From JANRIZ01 sp033764445 (GTDB taxonomy: Bacteria > Verrucomicrobiota > Verrucomicrobiia > JAWXBN01), in contig JANRIZ010000024.1 in NCBI GenBank assembly GCA_033764445.1, positions 1 to 28,919 on the forward strand: a stretch of DNA of 28,919 nt, given 5' to 3'. The position numbers were made by a program, and so were the translations under genes. Every line of letters begins with the position of its first letter. Position 1 is the stretch's first letter. The notes beneath the pieces are model-generated. The model worked only from the letters and a program-made list of their open reading frames with translations. It was not told the origin of the DNA and did not search any database. Below, in pieces: positions 17,001 to 25,120 of this stretch.

Positions 17001-19670
17001 TTCATCAAAAACAAACAACCCCGGTTTCCACGTGGAACCATTTTTTGTGTCCGGACGTGTTTGCTTCTCCGTCTCCTTGACGGACCGCCCTTTGCGTGGA
17101 TTTTGCCCTCCCGGTTCCTCTTCCTCATTTTGCGCGGCTCCCACCAAATGGCCGATGAGTTTCAGCCGCTGGCTTTCGCCCCCCGAAAGTGTGTTGAGCG
17201 GCTGGCCCAGTCGCAGATATCCCAACCCAAGCTTCTTCAAATATCCAAATGGCGCGGTCACCCGTGGAAATTCCCCGAAAAAGTCCATCGCCTCATCAAT
17301 GGTCATGCCCAAAACTTCACTGATGTTCCTCCCCTGATACCGGACCTTGAGTACAAACGGCTGGAATCGTTGCCCCTCGCAGACCGGGCATCGCACATAG
17401 ATATCCGATAAAAACTGCATCTCAATTTTTTCAAATCCGTTGCCCGTGCAGCGCGGGCACCGTCCCTCCCCGGCATTGAATGAAAAATATCCGGCCGACA
17501 GCCCGGCACTGATGGCTTCGTCGGTTTTGGCAAAAAGTTCGCGGATGGCATCATACGCCCCCAGATAGACGGCGGCCGTGGACCGGGGGGTTTTGGCAAG
17601 AGGGGACTGATCCACCAGAACAATGGAGCCAATCTGCTCCTGCCCGACGATCCGGTCGCATACCCCGGGTTCATCAACGGGCTCCCCCCGCATCTTGAGG
17701 AGATTTTTGTACAGGACATCGTGGATGAGGGTCGACTTTCCGGACCCGGAAACGCCGGTCACACACACCATTTTGCCCAGGGGCAGTGCGACATCGACAT
17801 TTTTGAGATTGTGTTCCCTCGCCCCGAAAACACGAAGCCAGCCGCGCTCCTTTTCGGACGGTCCGCGGGTCTTCTCACCAACCTTCCTTTTGCCGCTCAG
17901 ATATTGCCCGGTCAGCGATCTGGTGTCCCGCAACAGCGCGGAAAAATTCCCGGCAAAAACAATTTCCCCGCCGTGTGTGCCACTGTGGGGGCCCAGGTCC
18001 AGGATGTGGTCGGCCGCACGCATGACCTGTTCCTCGTGTTCGACAACCACAACGGTGTTGCCCCGGTCCCTCAGCATCCGCAGCACCTCCACAAGGCGTC
18101 CCACATCGCGTGCATGCAGGCCGACGGTGGGTTCGTCCAGGACAAAGAGGGTGTTGACCAGGTTGGTCCCAAGACAGGTGGTCAGATTGACCCGGACCAC
18201 CTCCCCACCCGAGAGGGTGCGTGTCGCCCGGTGGAGTGTCAGATAGTTCAGCCCCACATGGACCAGGTACCCCAGGCGGGAGGTGATCTCCTGCTGGAGC
18301 AACCGCACGGCATGGTTTTCCGGGGGGAGGGGAACCGTCTCCATCCATCGCTTCAATTCGCCGACGGGCATCCCGCAGAGATCCGCGACGGTCCTGCCCT
18401 CCACACGGTAATGCAGGCTTTCGGGACCAAACCGTGCCCCCTGGCATTCCCGGCAGGTCAGATAACTCCGGTACCGGGCCAGCTGCACCCGCACGTGCAT
18501 TTTGTAGGCCTTGCTCTCCAGCCACTTAAAGTACCCGCGCACCCCGTACCATTTCTTCGCCCGCCACAACTGATCGGGGGTCCTGGTTCTGTCCTCGCCC
18601 AGAATGACAAAATCCTGCTGCTCGCGGGTCAGTTCCCGGAAGGGAATCTGGGTGGGAACCTTCGCCCGTTTGCACCCGGCCAAAAGGTCCCGCTGACAAT
18701 CCGCACCGGAGGCGCTCTGAAAGGGTTTGACCACCCCGCCGGAGATCGACTGACCCTTGTCAGGCAGGGCCAGATCATAATCGATCTCAATGACCCGGCC
18801 AAACCCGCGGCACGCGGGGCAGGCCCCCAGCGGATTGTTAAAACTGAAGAGGGCAGGGGAGGGGGCCCGGAATACCCGGTCGTCCTCGGGGGAATACCAG
18901 TCATTGGAAAAAATCCGGGTCAGTGTCACATTCCCCTCGGCCCCGGTGGATTCGGAGACGATCCCGCACCGGTTCCGTCCATACCGGTAGGCGGCCTCCA
19001 CGGCCTCGACAAACCGTGACCGTTGCTTTTCCTCCACACGGATCCGGTCCTGGATGACCCGGACGCCTGTCAGGAACCTGGGGCCATCGGGGGAGGGGGC
19101 ATCGGTCCGGAGCACCCGTCCCTCGTGCAAAATGCGCAAATAACCCTGTTTGTTCAGGAATTCAAACGCCTCGGCGGCCCTGATCCTTTTCCCCAGCAAC
19201 ACCTCAAAGGTGATGAACACCTCCCGGTCCGCAAATTGCGCCGCCACCTCGCGCCAGACATCCTCGGGGCTTTCGGGCCGGATCTCGCGTCCGGTCCCGG
19301 GGCTGTAACACCGCGCCAGGTGTGTGAAATACAGTTTCAGGTAGTCATTGATCTCGGTCATGGTCCCGACCGTGGATCGGGAGGAACGGACCGCGTTGGC
19401 CTGCCCAATGGCAATGGCCGGGGGAATGCCCTCGATGGAATCCACGGCGGGTTTGTCCATGCGGTCGAGGAACTGACGCGCGTAGGGGCTGAAGGTTTCC
19501 ACATACCGGCGCTGACCCTCCGCGTAGAGTGTGTCAAAGGCCAGGGATGATTTTCCCGATCCGGAAAGGCCGGTGATGACGGTCAGTTTCCCGACGGGGA
19601 TGTCCACATCCAGGTTCCTGAGATTGTTCTGTCGCGCACCGCGGATTTTGATCGACTCTGGGACTGGCAT
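14082..19670 (-). CDS. uvrA: double-length excinuclease ABC subunit A (two fused UvrA units)
   Basis: UvrA is the damage-sensing ATPase of nucleotide excision repair, normally about 940 residues and active as a dimer. This chain has 1,862 residues and contains two complete UvrA units. Unit 1 (about 1-985) has Walker A GLSGSGKS at 34-41, a second ATPase from about 608, and zinc-knuckle pairs CPACRGFG/CRECQG (about 277-410) and CPRCTGNG/CPVCEG (about 735-765). Unit 2 (about 990-1862) repeats the order: GVSGSGKST, CPTCKGYG/CSDCQG (about 1270-1320), a fourth ATPase from about 1522, and CEVCEGAG/CEVCHG. All four LSGGE signatures are present. The chain can therefore be expected to form the UvrA dimer by itself. 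Unit 2 contains Lys/Asn-rich linkers encoded by very AT-rich DNA. The start MPVPESIKIRGARQNNL fits the family. Confidence 0.95.
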   Translation of the reverse strand: MPVPESIKIRGARQNNLRNLDVDIPVGKLTVITGLSGSGKSSLAFDTLYAEGQRRYVETFSPYARQFLDRMDKPAVDSIEGIPPAIAIGQANAVRSSRSTVGTMTEINDYLKLYFTHLARCYSPGTGREIRPESPEDVWREVAAQFADREVFITFEVLLGKRIRAAEAFEFLNKQGYLRILHEGRVLRTDAPSPDGPRFLTGVRVIQDRIRVEEKQRSRFVEAVEAAYRYGRNRCGIVSESTGAEGNVTLTRIFSNDWYSPEDDRVFRAPSPALFSFNNPLGACPACRGFGRVIEIDYDLALPDKGQSISGGVVKPFQSASGADCQRDLLAGCKRAKVPTQIPFRELTREQQDFVILGEDRTRTPDQLWRAKKWYGVRGYFKWLESKAYKMHVRVQLARYRSYLTCRECQGARFGPESLHYRVEGRTVADLCGMPVGELKRWMETVPLPPENHAVRLLQQEITSRLGYLVHVGLNYLTLHRATRTLSGGEVVRVNLTTCLGTNLVNTLFVLDEPTVGLHARDVGRLVEVLRMLRDRGNTVVVVEHEEQVMRAADHILDLGPHSGTHGGEIVFAGNFSALLRDTRSLTGQYLSGKRKVGEKTRGPSEKERGWLRVFGAREHNLKNVDVALPLGKMVCVTGVSGSGKSTLIHDVLYKNLLKMRGEPVDEPGVCDRIVGQEQIGSIVLVDQSPLAKTPRSTAAVYLGAYDAIRELFAKTDEAISAGLSAGYFSFNAGEGRCPRCTGNGFEKIEMQFLSDIYVRCPVCEGQRFQPFVLKVRYQGRNISEVLGMTIDEAMDFFGEFPRVTAPFGYLKKLGLGYLRLGQPLNTLSGGESQRLKLIGHLVGAAQNEEEEPGGQNPRKGRSVKETEKQTRPDTKNGSTWKPGLFVFDEPTTGLHFEDIRLLLNVFRELVSRGHTLLVIEHNLEVIRSSDWILDLGPESGENGGEIIYSGSGLEILKNDKSLTGKAISGTGYNLNDFDSVMKVEEKTSQYLDHQEDAIRVYGARHHNLKNISLSIPRNRMVVLTGVSGSGKSTLAFDLLFAEGQRRFMDSMSAYARQFVEQMEKPEVDLIEGIPPSVAIEQNMTRGGAKSTVATVTEVYHFMRLLWAKLGVQYDPDAQVPVERQTLDEVLAQVRSEVQKDDLVIMAPMVKARKGFHTDVAEWAREKGFGMMRVDGKLIETKKFKKLSRYQEHSIEVVIGILHKKLKGNNDKDVIEYVNTALKFGKGTFYGLNNSSKLRIFSTERFCPETGRAFEELDPRVFSFNSPHGWCPTCKGYGYKFSSSDPDNEGSSQEIMDELKNEGQALEVGEEGEEDTVCSDCQGMRLNRISLAVRVQNRSIGEMARASVDEAHQFFRKLKFKGSQAVIARDLIPEILSRLEFMRRVGLDYLTLGRAATTLSGGESQRIRLAAQLGSNLRGVLYVLDEPTIGLHPRDNDRLLNTLEQLRDRGNSLVIVEHDDETMRRADHLIDMGPGAGTHGGQIIAQGHWKDLARKGGSMTADFLHEPMKHPLRGAYREISDKTQWITLENVTKNNIFNLKVKIPIGKLTVITGVSGSGKSTLIREVLIPTIKLNLNEKSGKNQVDNKVKVLGIDQIDSIYEVDQSPIGKTPRSTPATYVGFMDTIRTLFAQTPMARMRGYTASRFSYNNKIGRCEVCEGAGAIKMQMSFLPTAFVHCEVCHGQRFNHETLEVVWNGKNISQVLEMTVEEAAEFFDRVTPLAMPLRLLMQTGLGYLKLGQSSPTLSGGEAQRLKLVTELSRRNLESTRRKAHFKGNIYCLEEPTIGLHISDVKKLLEVIHSLVDAGHTVIVIEHHLDLIAEADYVIDIGPEGGSGGGKVIFEGSVDDLRKNIKSHTAKYLRKM

Positions 19671-19816
19671 AAGGGATCAAACCATACCCCGACCTGGCCG
19701 AAGCGCAACTGCCGGATCAGTCCCCCCGGCAACCTCCGTCGGCGTGGTTTTTCCGCCAGGGCCCGCACCCGATCAATCCTTGATTTTTTCCCGTGCTTTG
19801 GCATAACCGGGGGACT

Positions 19817-20272
19817 GTGACGGATGCCAACAACCTCTTTTTTGATGTCGGTGACAAGACGGCCCTGGTGTGTGTGGACAATATCGAACACCAAAACCCG
19901 CTCGTCGAGGCCCTGACGGAAATGGAATTCAAGGTCCATGTCGGCGTTTTCCTGGAGGATATCTCCGCCAAAATGTCCAACCACACCTACGACATCCTCA
20001 TCATTGCCGACAACTTCATGGGGGCGACCATGGAGGACAATCCCGTCCTGAAAACGGTCCAAAGCCAGCCCATGGGCGCCCGCCGTTCCCAGCTGACGAT
20101 CCTCCTGAGCGAGTCCCTGGCCACGGCGGACAAAATCTCGGGCTTCATCTACAGTGTGGGTCTGACCCTGAACCCCGCCGATATCAGCCAGCTTCAGGTG
20201 CTCGTCCGCAAAACCCTCGCCGAAAACGAGGAGTTCTACCGCACGTTCAAGGTCACCGGCAAACAACTCTAG
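19817..20272 (+). CDS. receiver-like (CheY-fold) protein of unknown function
   Basis: A 151-residue protein; GTG 19817 is chosen because GGGGG precedes it closely, while GTG 19793 would add eight residues. The pattern of alternating strands and helices (TALVCVDN, FKVHVGVF, YDILIIADNF, LTILLSES) resembles a response-regulator receiver. If so, Asp in DILIIAD is near the position of the phospho-acceptor, but the acidic cluster at the first strand and the conserved Lys late in the domain are not convincing. It is probably a degenerate or pseudo-receiver. It is followed after 15 bp by the lipoate-ligase-family gene, so they are likely co-transcribed. It is divergent from uvrA. Confidence 0.5.
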   Translation: MTDANNLFFDVGDKTALVCVDNIEHQNPLVEALTEMEFKVHVGVFLEDISAKMSNHTYDILIIADNFMGATMEDNPVLKTVQSQPMGARRSQLTILLSESLATADKISGFIYSVGLTLNPADISQLQVLVRKTLAENEEFYRTFKVTGKQL

Positions 20273-20287
20273 CCGCCCGGCCCCTCC

Positions 20288-20944
20288 ATGGCGCGTCTGA
20301 TCCTGCACCCCGCCGGGACCCCGGCCTGGAACATGGGGGCCGACGAGGCTCTCTGGCAGCTTTCCCCGGAACCCGTCCTGCGTCTGTACTCATGGGGTTT
20401 GCCCTGCCTCTCCCTGGGTTATTTCCAGAAAATTTCCGAAATCAGTCCCTCGGACCGCCCCTGCGTCCGCCGCATCACCGGCGGGGGTCTGGTCGACCAC
20501 ACCCGCGACTTTACCTTCACCCTCACCCTTCCCTCCGGGCACCGCCTCGCCCGCATGACGGCCCCGGAAAGTTATGCGACCATCCATGAGGGCGTCGCCC
20601 AGGCTCTGGGCTCCTGCGGGCTGACCGCCACCCTGGCCGCCTGCTGTGCCCCCGAAAAATCCATCGCCTGTTTCCAGGCCGCCTCCAAATACGACCTGCT
20701 GCTCCACGGCGCAAAAATCGGGGGCGGCGCCCAGAAACGCGGCAAAACCGGTCTGCTCCATCAGGGCAGTCTCCTGACCCCCCTCCCTCTCCCGGCGCAT
20801 TTTGCGGAGGAACTTTCGCGGTCGGTCGGTCGGCTGTTCGGGCAGTCTTTGAATGTTTCCGCACTGACCCCCGCCGAGTCCGCCTTTGCGCAAAATGCCG
20901 CCGACTCGCGTTACGGCACCGTGGAGTGGACCCAACGCTTCTGA
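20288..20944 (+). CDS. lipoate-protein ligase A / octanoyltransferase family protein
   Basis: A 218-residue member of the biotin/lipoate ligase fold that attaches lipoyl or octanoyl groups to carrier-domain lysines of 2-oxoacid dehydrogenases or GcvH. RRITGGG (about residues 61-67) followed by DHTRDFTFT, and SKYDLLLHGAKIGGGAQKRG with the active-site Lys, are the family motifs. It is much shorter than E. coli LplA (338) because the accessory C-terminal domain is missing, which resembles LplA-catalytic-domain-only or LipM-type proteins. It follows the receiver-like gene by 15 bp. No lipoate-dependent enzyme gene is close by. Ligase versus transferase activity cannot be told from sequence alone. 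Confidence 0.8.
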   Translation: MARLILHPAGTPAWNMGADEALWQLSPEPVLRLYSWGLPCLSLGYFQKISEISPSDRPCVRRITGGGLVDHTRDFTFTLTLPSGHRLARMTAPESYATIHEGVAQALGSCGLTATLAACCAPEKSIACFQAASKYDLLLHGAKIGGGAQKRGKTGLLHQGSLLTPLPLPAHFAEELSRSVGRLFGQSLNVSALTPAESAFAQNAADSRYGTVEWTQRF

Positions 20945-21097
20945 AGGGGAAGTCTGAACACCAATTGGCCCGATGCGCACAGATTCTTTTTTTGGGTCTG
21001 AACGGTCAATCGAGTCTGTATTGTCGAGATTCCCAGTTCTTGCGTCGGTAACTGATCATCGGGAAGGAAAGTGTATTCTCGGGCAAAATGTGTTCAC

Positions 21098-21170
21098 GAA
21101 GCAGAATACAAAGAGCACTCTTCCCAAAATCTGCGTGAATCTGAGGGAATCTGTGTTCAACTGCGGATGA
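21098..21170 (+). repeat. dispersed AATCTGCG repeat, copy 3 (long form)
   Basis: Contains AAAATCTGCGTGAATCTG, then AATCTGTGTTCAACTGCGGATGAA. It also carries an upstream arm GTTCACGAAGCAGAATACAA that matches GTTTACGAAACAGATAAAAA in the copy at 25258. It ends ten bases from the stop of the minus-strand plsC gene. The rest of the spacer 20945-21097 holds nothing I recognise. Confidence 0.75.
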
Positions 21171-21179
21171 AGCTCCGGG

Positions 21180-21806
21180 TCAGTCCGGCCTGGGTTCGAG
21201 TTTGGAAATCTCCTCCATGATGCGGTCGGCGATCTTTTTGTAGAGTTCCTTGTCCTTGCCCCCCTCACGGATCATGTCGGAAAAATCGATCGGGTGCCCG
21301 AACTTGATGATCACCGGGTGACGCCGCATTTTGCCGCCCAGGGGATAGGCTTCGTAGGCACCGAAAATCCGCGCGGGCACCACCGGCTTCCCGGTTTTGG
21401 CCACCACCAGACCCGCACCGGGGGCCCCGGGCTGGAGATTGCCATCGGCGGTCCGGGACCCTTCGGGGAAAATCAGCACCCCTTTTTCCTCGTTGAGCAG
21501 ACGGATCACCTTTTTGAGGCTGGCCATATCCGGACGGTCCTGATCGACGGGGAAGGCATTGACCCAGTCGAGCAATTTGCCCATGACCTTATTGTTCCAG
21601 AGTGTTTTGCGGGCCAGGTACCAGATCACCCGCCGCGGTTCGCAGACGGCCCCGGCCAGGGGCGGGTCAATGTAGCTTTGGTGGTTCATGCACAGCAGCA
21701 CGCCCCCCTTTTTGGGAATCCGCTCCACGTTGTACACCTTGCCCCAGAAATACCAGCGGTAAAAGAGCCGGAAAACCAGGGCCCAGAATCGGTACCAGAG
21801 AAACAT
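21180..21806 (-). CDS. plsC: 1-acyl-sn-glycerol-3-phosphate acyltransferase (PlsC family)
   Basis: A 208-residue membrane-associated acyltransferase that makes phosphatidic acid in phospholipid synthesis. The catalytic NHQSYID (HxxxxD motif) is at about residues 41-47, and the acceptor-binding FPEGSRT at about 114-120. VPARIFG and VIIKFGHPID are later conserved strands. The N-terminal YRFWALVFRLFYRWYFWG is an aromatic amphipathic membrane segment. Length is typical of compact PlsC proteins. The gene lies 40 bp beyond the rho terminator on the same strand, so it is either transcribed by read-through or has its own promoter in that short gap. A dispersed repeat follows its stop. Confidence 0.88.
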   Translation of the reverse strand: MFLWYRFWALVFRLFYRWYFWGKVYNVERIPKKGGVLLCMNHQSYIDPPLAGAVCEPRRVIWYLARKTLWNNKVMGKLLDWVNAFPVDQDRPDMASLKKVIRLLNEEKGVLIFPEGSRTADGNLQPGAPGAGLVVAKTGKPVVPARIFGAYEAYPLGGKMRRHPVIIKFGHPIDFSDMIREGGKDKELYKKIADRIMEEISKLEPRPD

Positions 21807-21845
21807 GGGGGAGAGTCAACAGGCAAGGACCGGGATCGGAAAGAC

Positions 21846-21878
21846 AAAAAAAGGGGGATCACATTCCGGTGACCCCCC
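21846..21878 (-). terminator. Rho-independent terminator behind rho
   Basis: GGGGG plus TCAC (21853-21862, with one bulged A) pairs with GTGA plus CCCCC (21869-21877), loop ATTCCG. On the minus strand the stem is followed by seven T residues. It starts 26 bp after the rho stop codon. Confidence 0.88.
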
Positions 21879-21903
21879 CTTGGGAAAAACGGCGGGATTC
21901 CGC

Positions 21904-23370
21904 TCAGGGAATCTGGCGCAGGAAATCGGCGTTGGTCGGGTGCTTTTGCAGGAAGCTCAGCAGCCGCTCCATCGCCACATCGGGATGCTGACCGGCCAGG
22001 CCGCGGCGGACCTTGTTGGTTTTTTCCAGCTCGTAGGGCGGGATCAGCAGTTCCTCGCGGCGGGTGCCGGACTTGGCGATGTCGATGGCCGGGTAGATGC
22101 GGGCGTCGGCGAGCTTGCGGTCGAGCACAATCTCGCTGTTGCCGGTCCCCTTGAACTCCTGGAAAATGTGTTCGTCCATGCGCGACCCCGTGTCAATGAG
22201 GGCCGTGGCGATGATCGTCAGCGACCCGGCCTCCTCCGTATTGCGGGCGGCCGAGAAAATCTTGCGCGGCACCTCCATGCCACGGGCATCCATGCCGCCC
22301 GAAAGGGTGCGCCCGGAATTGCTCATCGCATTGTTGAAGGCCCGGCCCAGACGGGTGAGGGAATCAAGCAGCAGAAACACGTGTTTGCCGTACTCGACCA
22401 TCCGCTTGGCCTTTTCAATGGCCATCACCGAGATGCGCGTGTGGCTGAAAACATTCATGTCGTTGGTCGAGGCGATGACCTCGCCCTTGACATTGCGGTG
22501 GACCTCGGTGGCTTCCTCGGGCCGTTCATCCACCAGCAGCACCATCAGATCGCAGTCGGGGTGGTTGGTCGAAATCGCGTTGGCAATGTGCAGCAGCAGG
22601 GTCGTTTTCCCCGTGCGCGGCGGGGCCACGATCAGACCGCGCTGACCCCGCCCAATGGGGGTCATCAGGTCAATGACCCGCGTGGTGAGGATTTCGGGCC
22701 GTGTTTCGAGCACGAACCGTTTGTTGGGATTGATGGTGGTCAGCTGCTCAAAGGGCATCAGCCCGCGGTACCGGTCCACCGGCTCGTCATTGACGCTCAG
22801 GAGCACGCGCATTTGCGGACCCTTGTTGCTGGTGGTCACCTCGCCCTTGACGGCCAGGCCGGGGCGCAGATTGTTGCTGCGGATGAGTTCGGGCAGGACA
22901 AACACATCCGAACGCTGGGGCTCAAAGCCTGTTTTGATATCGCGCAGGAAACCGTAACCCTTGTCGGAAATCTCGAGCAGGCCCTCCGCCAAAACCGGTT
23001 CGCGCGCCGGGGCGGGCGTGTTCCGGGCAATGGCCGGGACCGGACGGTTCTGGGCGGCGGCCCGCAATTCCGAAAGGGTGATCATCCCCGGCACCGGGGC
23101 GGCGGCTGTGGCGGTGTTTTCCTCCGCCGCCGGGGTCGGGGCGGGGGATTCCGCCGCCGGAGCCACGGCGGTTTGAGCGGGGGAAATGTCCTCTTTTTCG
23201 GGGACGGCCGGAGACGGATGGTCCGTCCCGTTGCCATTGAGTGCGGGCTCCGCGGCGGGAGAAAGGAGGGCCTGCGGATCGGCTGGACCTTCGGCAATTT
23301 TCTTTTTCGGTGGACGGCCCCGGCGGGGTTTGGGGGCATTCGGATCGGTGATTTTAGCGGTTCTAGCCAT
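21904..23370 (-). CDS. rho: transcription termination factor Rho with AT-hook-like N-terminal extension
   Basis: A hexameric RNA helicase that ends transcription. ATG 23370 gives 488 residues, about 70 more than E. coli Rho. The extension starts with a basic RRGRPPKKK (residues 16-24), which has the RGRP core of an AT-hook, then about 90 Pro/Ala/Glu-rich residues. The RNA-binding cold-shock-like domain (GLLEISDKGYGFLR) follows. Walker A is PPRTGKTT (Lys255) and Walker B VLLVDERPEE. FEQLTTINPNKRF, RTLSGGMDARG and EEFKGTGN-type motifs complete the ATPase. It is monocistronic, with a strong intrinsic terminator, and divergent from the RluA/methyltransferase gene. In-frame sequence upstream of 23370 does not look coding. 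Confidence 0.96.
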   Translation of the reverse strand: MARTAKITDPNAPKPRRGRPPKKKIAEGPADPQALLSPAAEPALNGNGTDHPSPAVPEKEDISPAQTAVAPAAESPAPTPAAEENTATAAAPVPGMITLSELRAAAQNRPVPAIARNTPAPAREPVLAEGLLEISDKGYGFLRDIKTGFEPQRSDVFVLPELIRSNNLRPGLAVKGEVTTSNKGPQMRVLLSVNDEPVDRYRGLMPFEQLTTINPNKRFVLETRPEILTTRVIDLMTPIGRGQRGLIVAPPRTGKTTLLLHIANAISTNHPDCDLMVLLVDERPEEATEVHRNVKGEVIASTNDMNVFSHTRISVMAIEKAKRMVEYGKHVFLLLDSLTRLGRAFNNAMSNSGRTLSGGMDARGMEVPRKIFSAARNTEEAGSLTIIATALIDTGSRMDEHIFQEFKGTGNSEIVLDRKLADARIYPAIDIAKSGTRREELLIPPYELEKTNKVRRGLAGQHPDVAMERLLSFLQKHPTNADFLRQIP

Positions 23371-23555
23371 ATTAAAGGATGCGTCAGGACACACGTCACG
23401 GGACATGCCGAACGCAGAATAAGCGATGGCGCAGGGCCTGCTTACGGGAAAAATTCCAGGAATTTGTTTGGGTTTGGATCTCCGGAACCGGGGACCTTTT
23501 TGGGAAAATCCTGAATCAGGAAAAAATTCAGGGAGAATCTGGTGAGACAATATGC

Positions 23556-25115
23556 ATGCGCCCTTTGATCTTGCAAGCAGAAATTTACAGGGCTTTTGTG
23601 GAGGCAATGCCCACATTCCTGCACGAGGACGAAAGCCTGCTGGCCGTCTCCAAACCCGCCGGCATCAATTCCCACCGCCCGGACCCCTTCGAACCCGAGG
23701 GCCTGCACGAATTCCTGCGCCGCCGCCTCCGGCTCCCGCACCTGAGCCTGCTCCACCGGCTCGACAAGGAAACATCGGGGGTCATGCTCTTTGGAAAATC
23801 CCCGGAGGCCGATGCCGCACTGACCGCGCAATTTGCGGAGGGACGGGTCCGGAAAACATATTTTTTTGTCTCCGCCTCCCGCACGCCGCAGGATCAATGG
23901 ACCGTTTCCACGCCGGTGCGCGGGCAAAATGCGGAAACGGCTTTCACATTCGAAAGGGCCGTCACCACCGGGTTTCTCTACCGGGCCCAACCCCGCACGG
24001 GCCGCACGCATCAGATCCGCCTGCACGCCGCGGAATCGGGCTGTCCGGTGGCCGGGGACACGGAACACGGACCGGGTGCCCCCGCGCCGCGCCTGTTGCT
24101 CCACGCGGCGGTTTTGGAAATCCTCCACCCGCACACGGGTCAGCCCCTCCGCCTGGAGGTTCCGCTGCCCGGCTCCTTTCTTTCGCCCTCGGCGGGGGCC
24201 GTCGCACGGGAATTTGCGGAGACGGTCTTTGACGGGGAACAGACCGGGATATTCCGCCTGCGTCTGCCCCAGGCGGCGGATGTGGACCTGTATGGAAGCC
24301 TTGCCCTCATCCTGGCTGCGGAAGAGGGCGGGGACACAGGAGATCTGACCGAAGCCTTGCAGGCTTTTGCGCCGGAATCGGTTTACCTTAAAAAAACCCT
24401 CAAATCCGCCCGGGGTGAATCCGCCTCCCCCGTGCTCCTCTCGGGGGTGCCGGTCTCCGGCAAAAAAACGATCAGGGAAAACGGCGTCTCCTATGGCATC
24501 AGCATGGAAAGCGGCTACTCCACGGGAATTTTTGCCGATCAGCGCGAGAACCGTCTGGACTTGAGGCGTTGGTGCGAAGCGCGTCCACCCGGCTGCGAGA
24601 TCCTCAACACCTTTGCCTACACCTGCGCATTCTCCGTCTGTGCCGCCCTTGGGGGGGCGCGCGCCACAAGTCTGGACCTTTCCAAAAGTTTTCTCGAATG
24701 GGGCCGGGACAACTTCCGGCTCAACGGACTCGATCCCGACGCCCATGACTTCATTTTCGGGGATGCCTTTGAATGGATGACGCGCCTGCACAAAAAGGGA
24801 CGGACCTTTGATGCTGTGCTGCTGGATCCTCCGACCTTTTCGACGGCCAAGAACGGACGTGTTTTCAAGGCCGACAAAAACTATGGCGAACTGGCCGGGC
24901 TCGCCCTCCGACTGTTGCCCCGCCACGGCGGACTTCTTTTTGCCTCCACCAACATGGCGACACTTCCTGCCGCCGATTTTCGCCGCATTTTGCACCGCAC
25001 CATTCAGGAGACCGGACGCCGCATCACGTCCGAACGATTCCAGACCCAACCGTGGGATTTTTGTGTCCCCGGTAAAAAACCGTACTTGAAGACTTTTTGG
25101 TTCGAGGTGGCTTAG
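23556..25115 (+). CDS. fusion of RluA-family pseudouridine synthase and RlmK-like SAM methyltransferase
   Basis: A 519-residue bifunctional RNA-modifying enzyme by prediction. The N-terminal part (about 1-215) is an RluA pseudouridine synthase: HRLDKETSG with catalytic Asp70, and RTGRTHQIRLH at 148-157. No S4 domain precedes it. The C-terminal part (about 270-519) is a class I methyltransferase of the COG1092 type: ENGVSYGI and GIFADQRENRLDLRRW, motif I NTFAYTCAFSVCAALGGA (351-368), LDLSKSFLEWGRDNFRLNG, and DPPTFS at 424-429. The last two match the RlmK half of E. coli RlmKL (23S rRNA m7G2069) best. ATG 23556 is preferred (GGTGAG upstream); ATG 23607 is possible. Substrates are unknown, but rRNA is likely. 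Confidence 0.88.
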   Translation: MRPLILQAEIYRAFVEAMPTFLHEDESLLAVSKPAGINSHRPDPFEPEGLHEFLRRRLRLPHLSLLHRLDKETSGVMLFGKSPEADAALTAQFAEGRVRKTYFFVSASRTPQDQWTVSTPVRGQNAETAFTFERAVTTGFLYRAQPRTGRTHQIRLHAAESGCPVAGDTEHGPGAPAPRLLLHAAVLEILHPHTGQPLRLEVPLPGSFLSPSAGAVAREFAETVFDGEQTGIFRLRLPQAADVDLYGSLALILAAEEGGDTGDLTEALQAFAPESVYLKKTLKSARGESASPVLLSGVPVSGKKTIRENGVSYGISMESGYSTGIFADQRENRLDLRRWCEARPPGCEILNTFAYTCAFSVCAALGGARATSLDLSKSFLEWGRDNFRLNGLDPDAHDFIFGDAFEWMTRLHKKGRTFDAVLLDPPTFSTAKNGRVFKADKNYGELAGLALRLLPRHGGLLFASTNMATLPAADFRRILHRTIQETGRRITSERFQTQPWDFCVPGKKPYLKTFWFEVA

Positions 25116-25120
25116 GGAAG

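Noticed and set aside
17721..19019. Plus-strand reading frame of 432 codons opposite uvrA
   Set aside because: Antisense image of the first UvrA unit.
23404..23413. GCGTTCGGC on the minus strand upstream of rho as an attC right half
   Set aside because: A single short match, not next to accessory genes and about 4 kb from the left half-sites.
21805..23514. Plus-strand reading frame of 569 codons opposite rho
   Set aside because: Antisense to a clear rho gene; product rich in Gly/Arg/His without motifs.
23442..25049. Minus-strand reading frame of 535 codons opposite the RluA/methyltransferase fusion
   Set aside because: Antisense to a gene with two intact active sites; no independent support.
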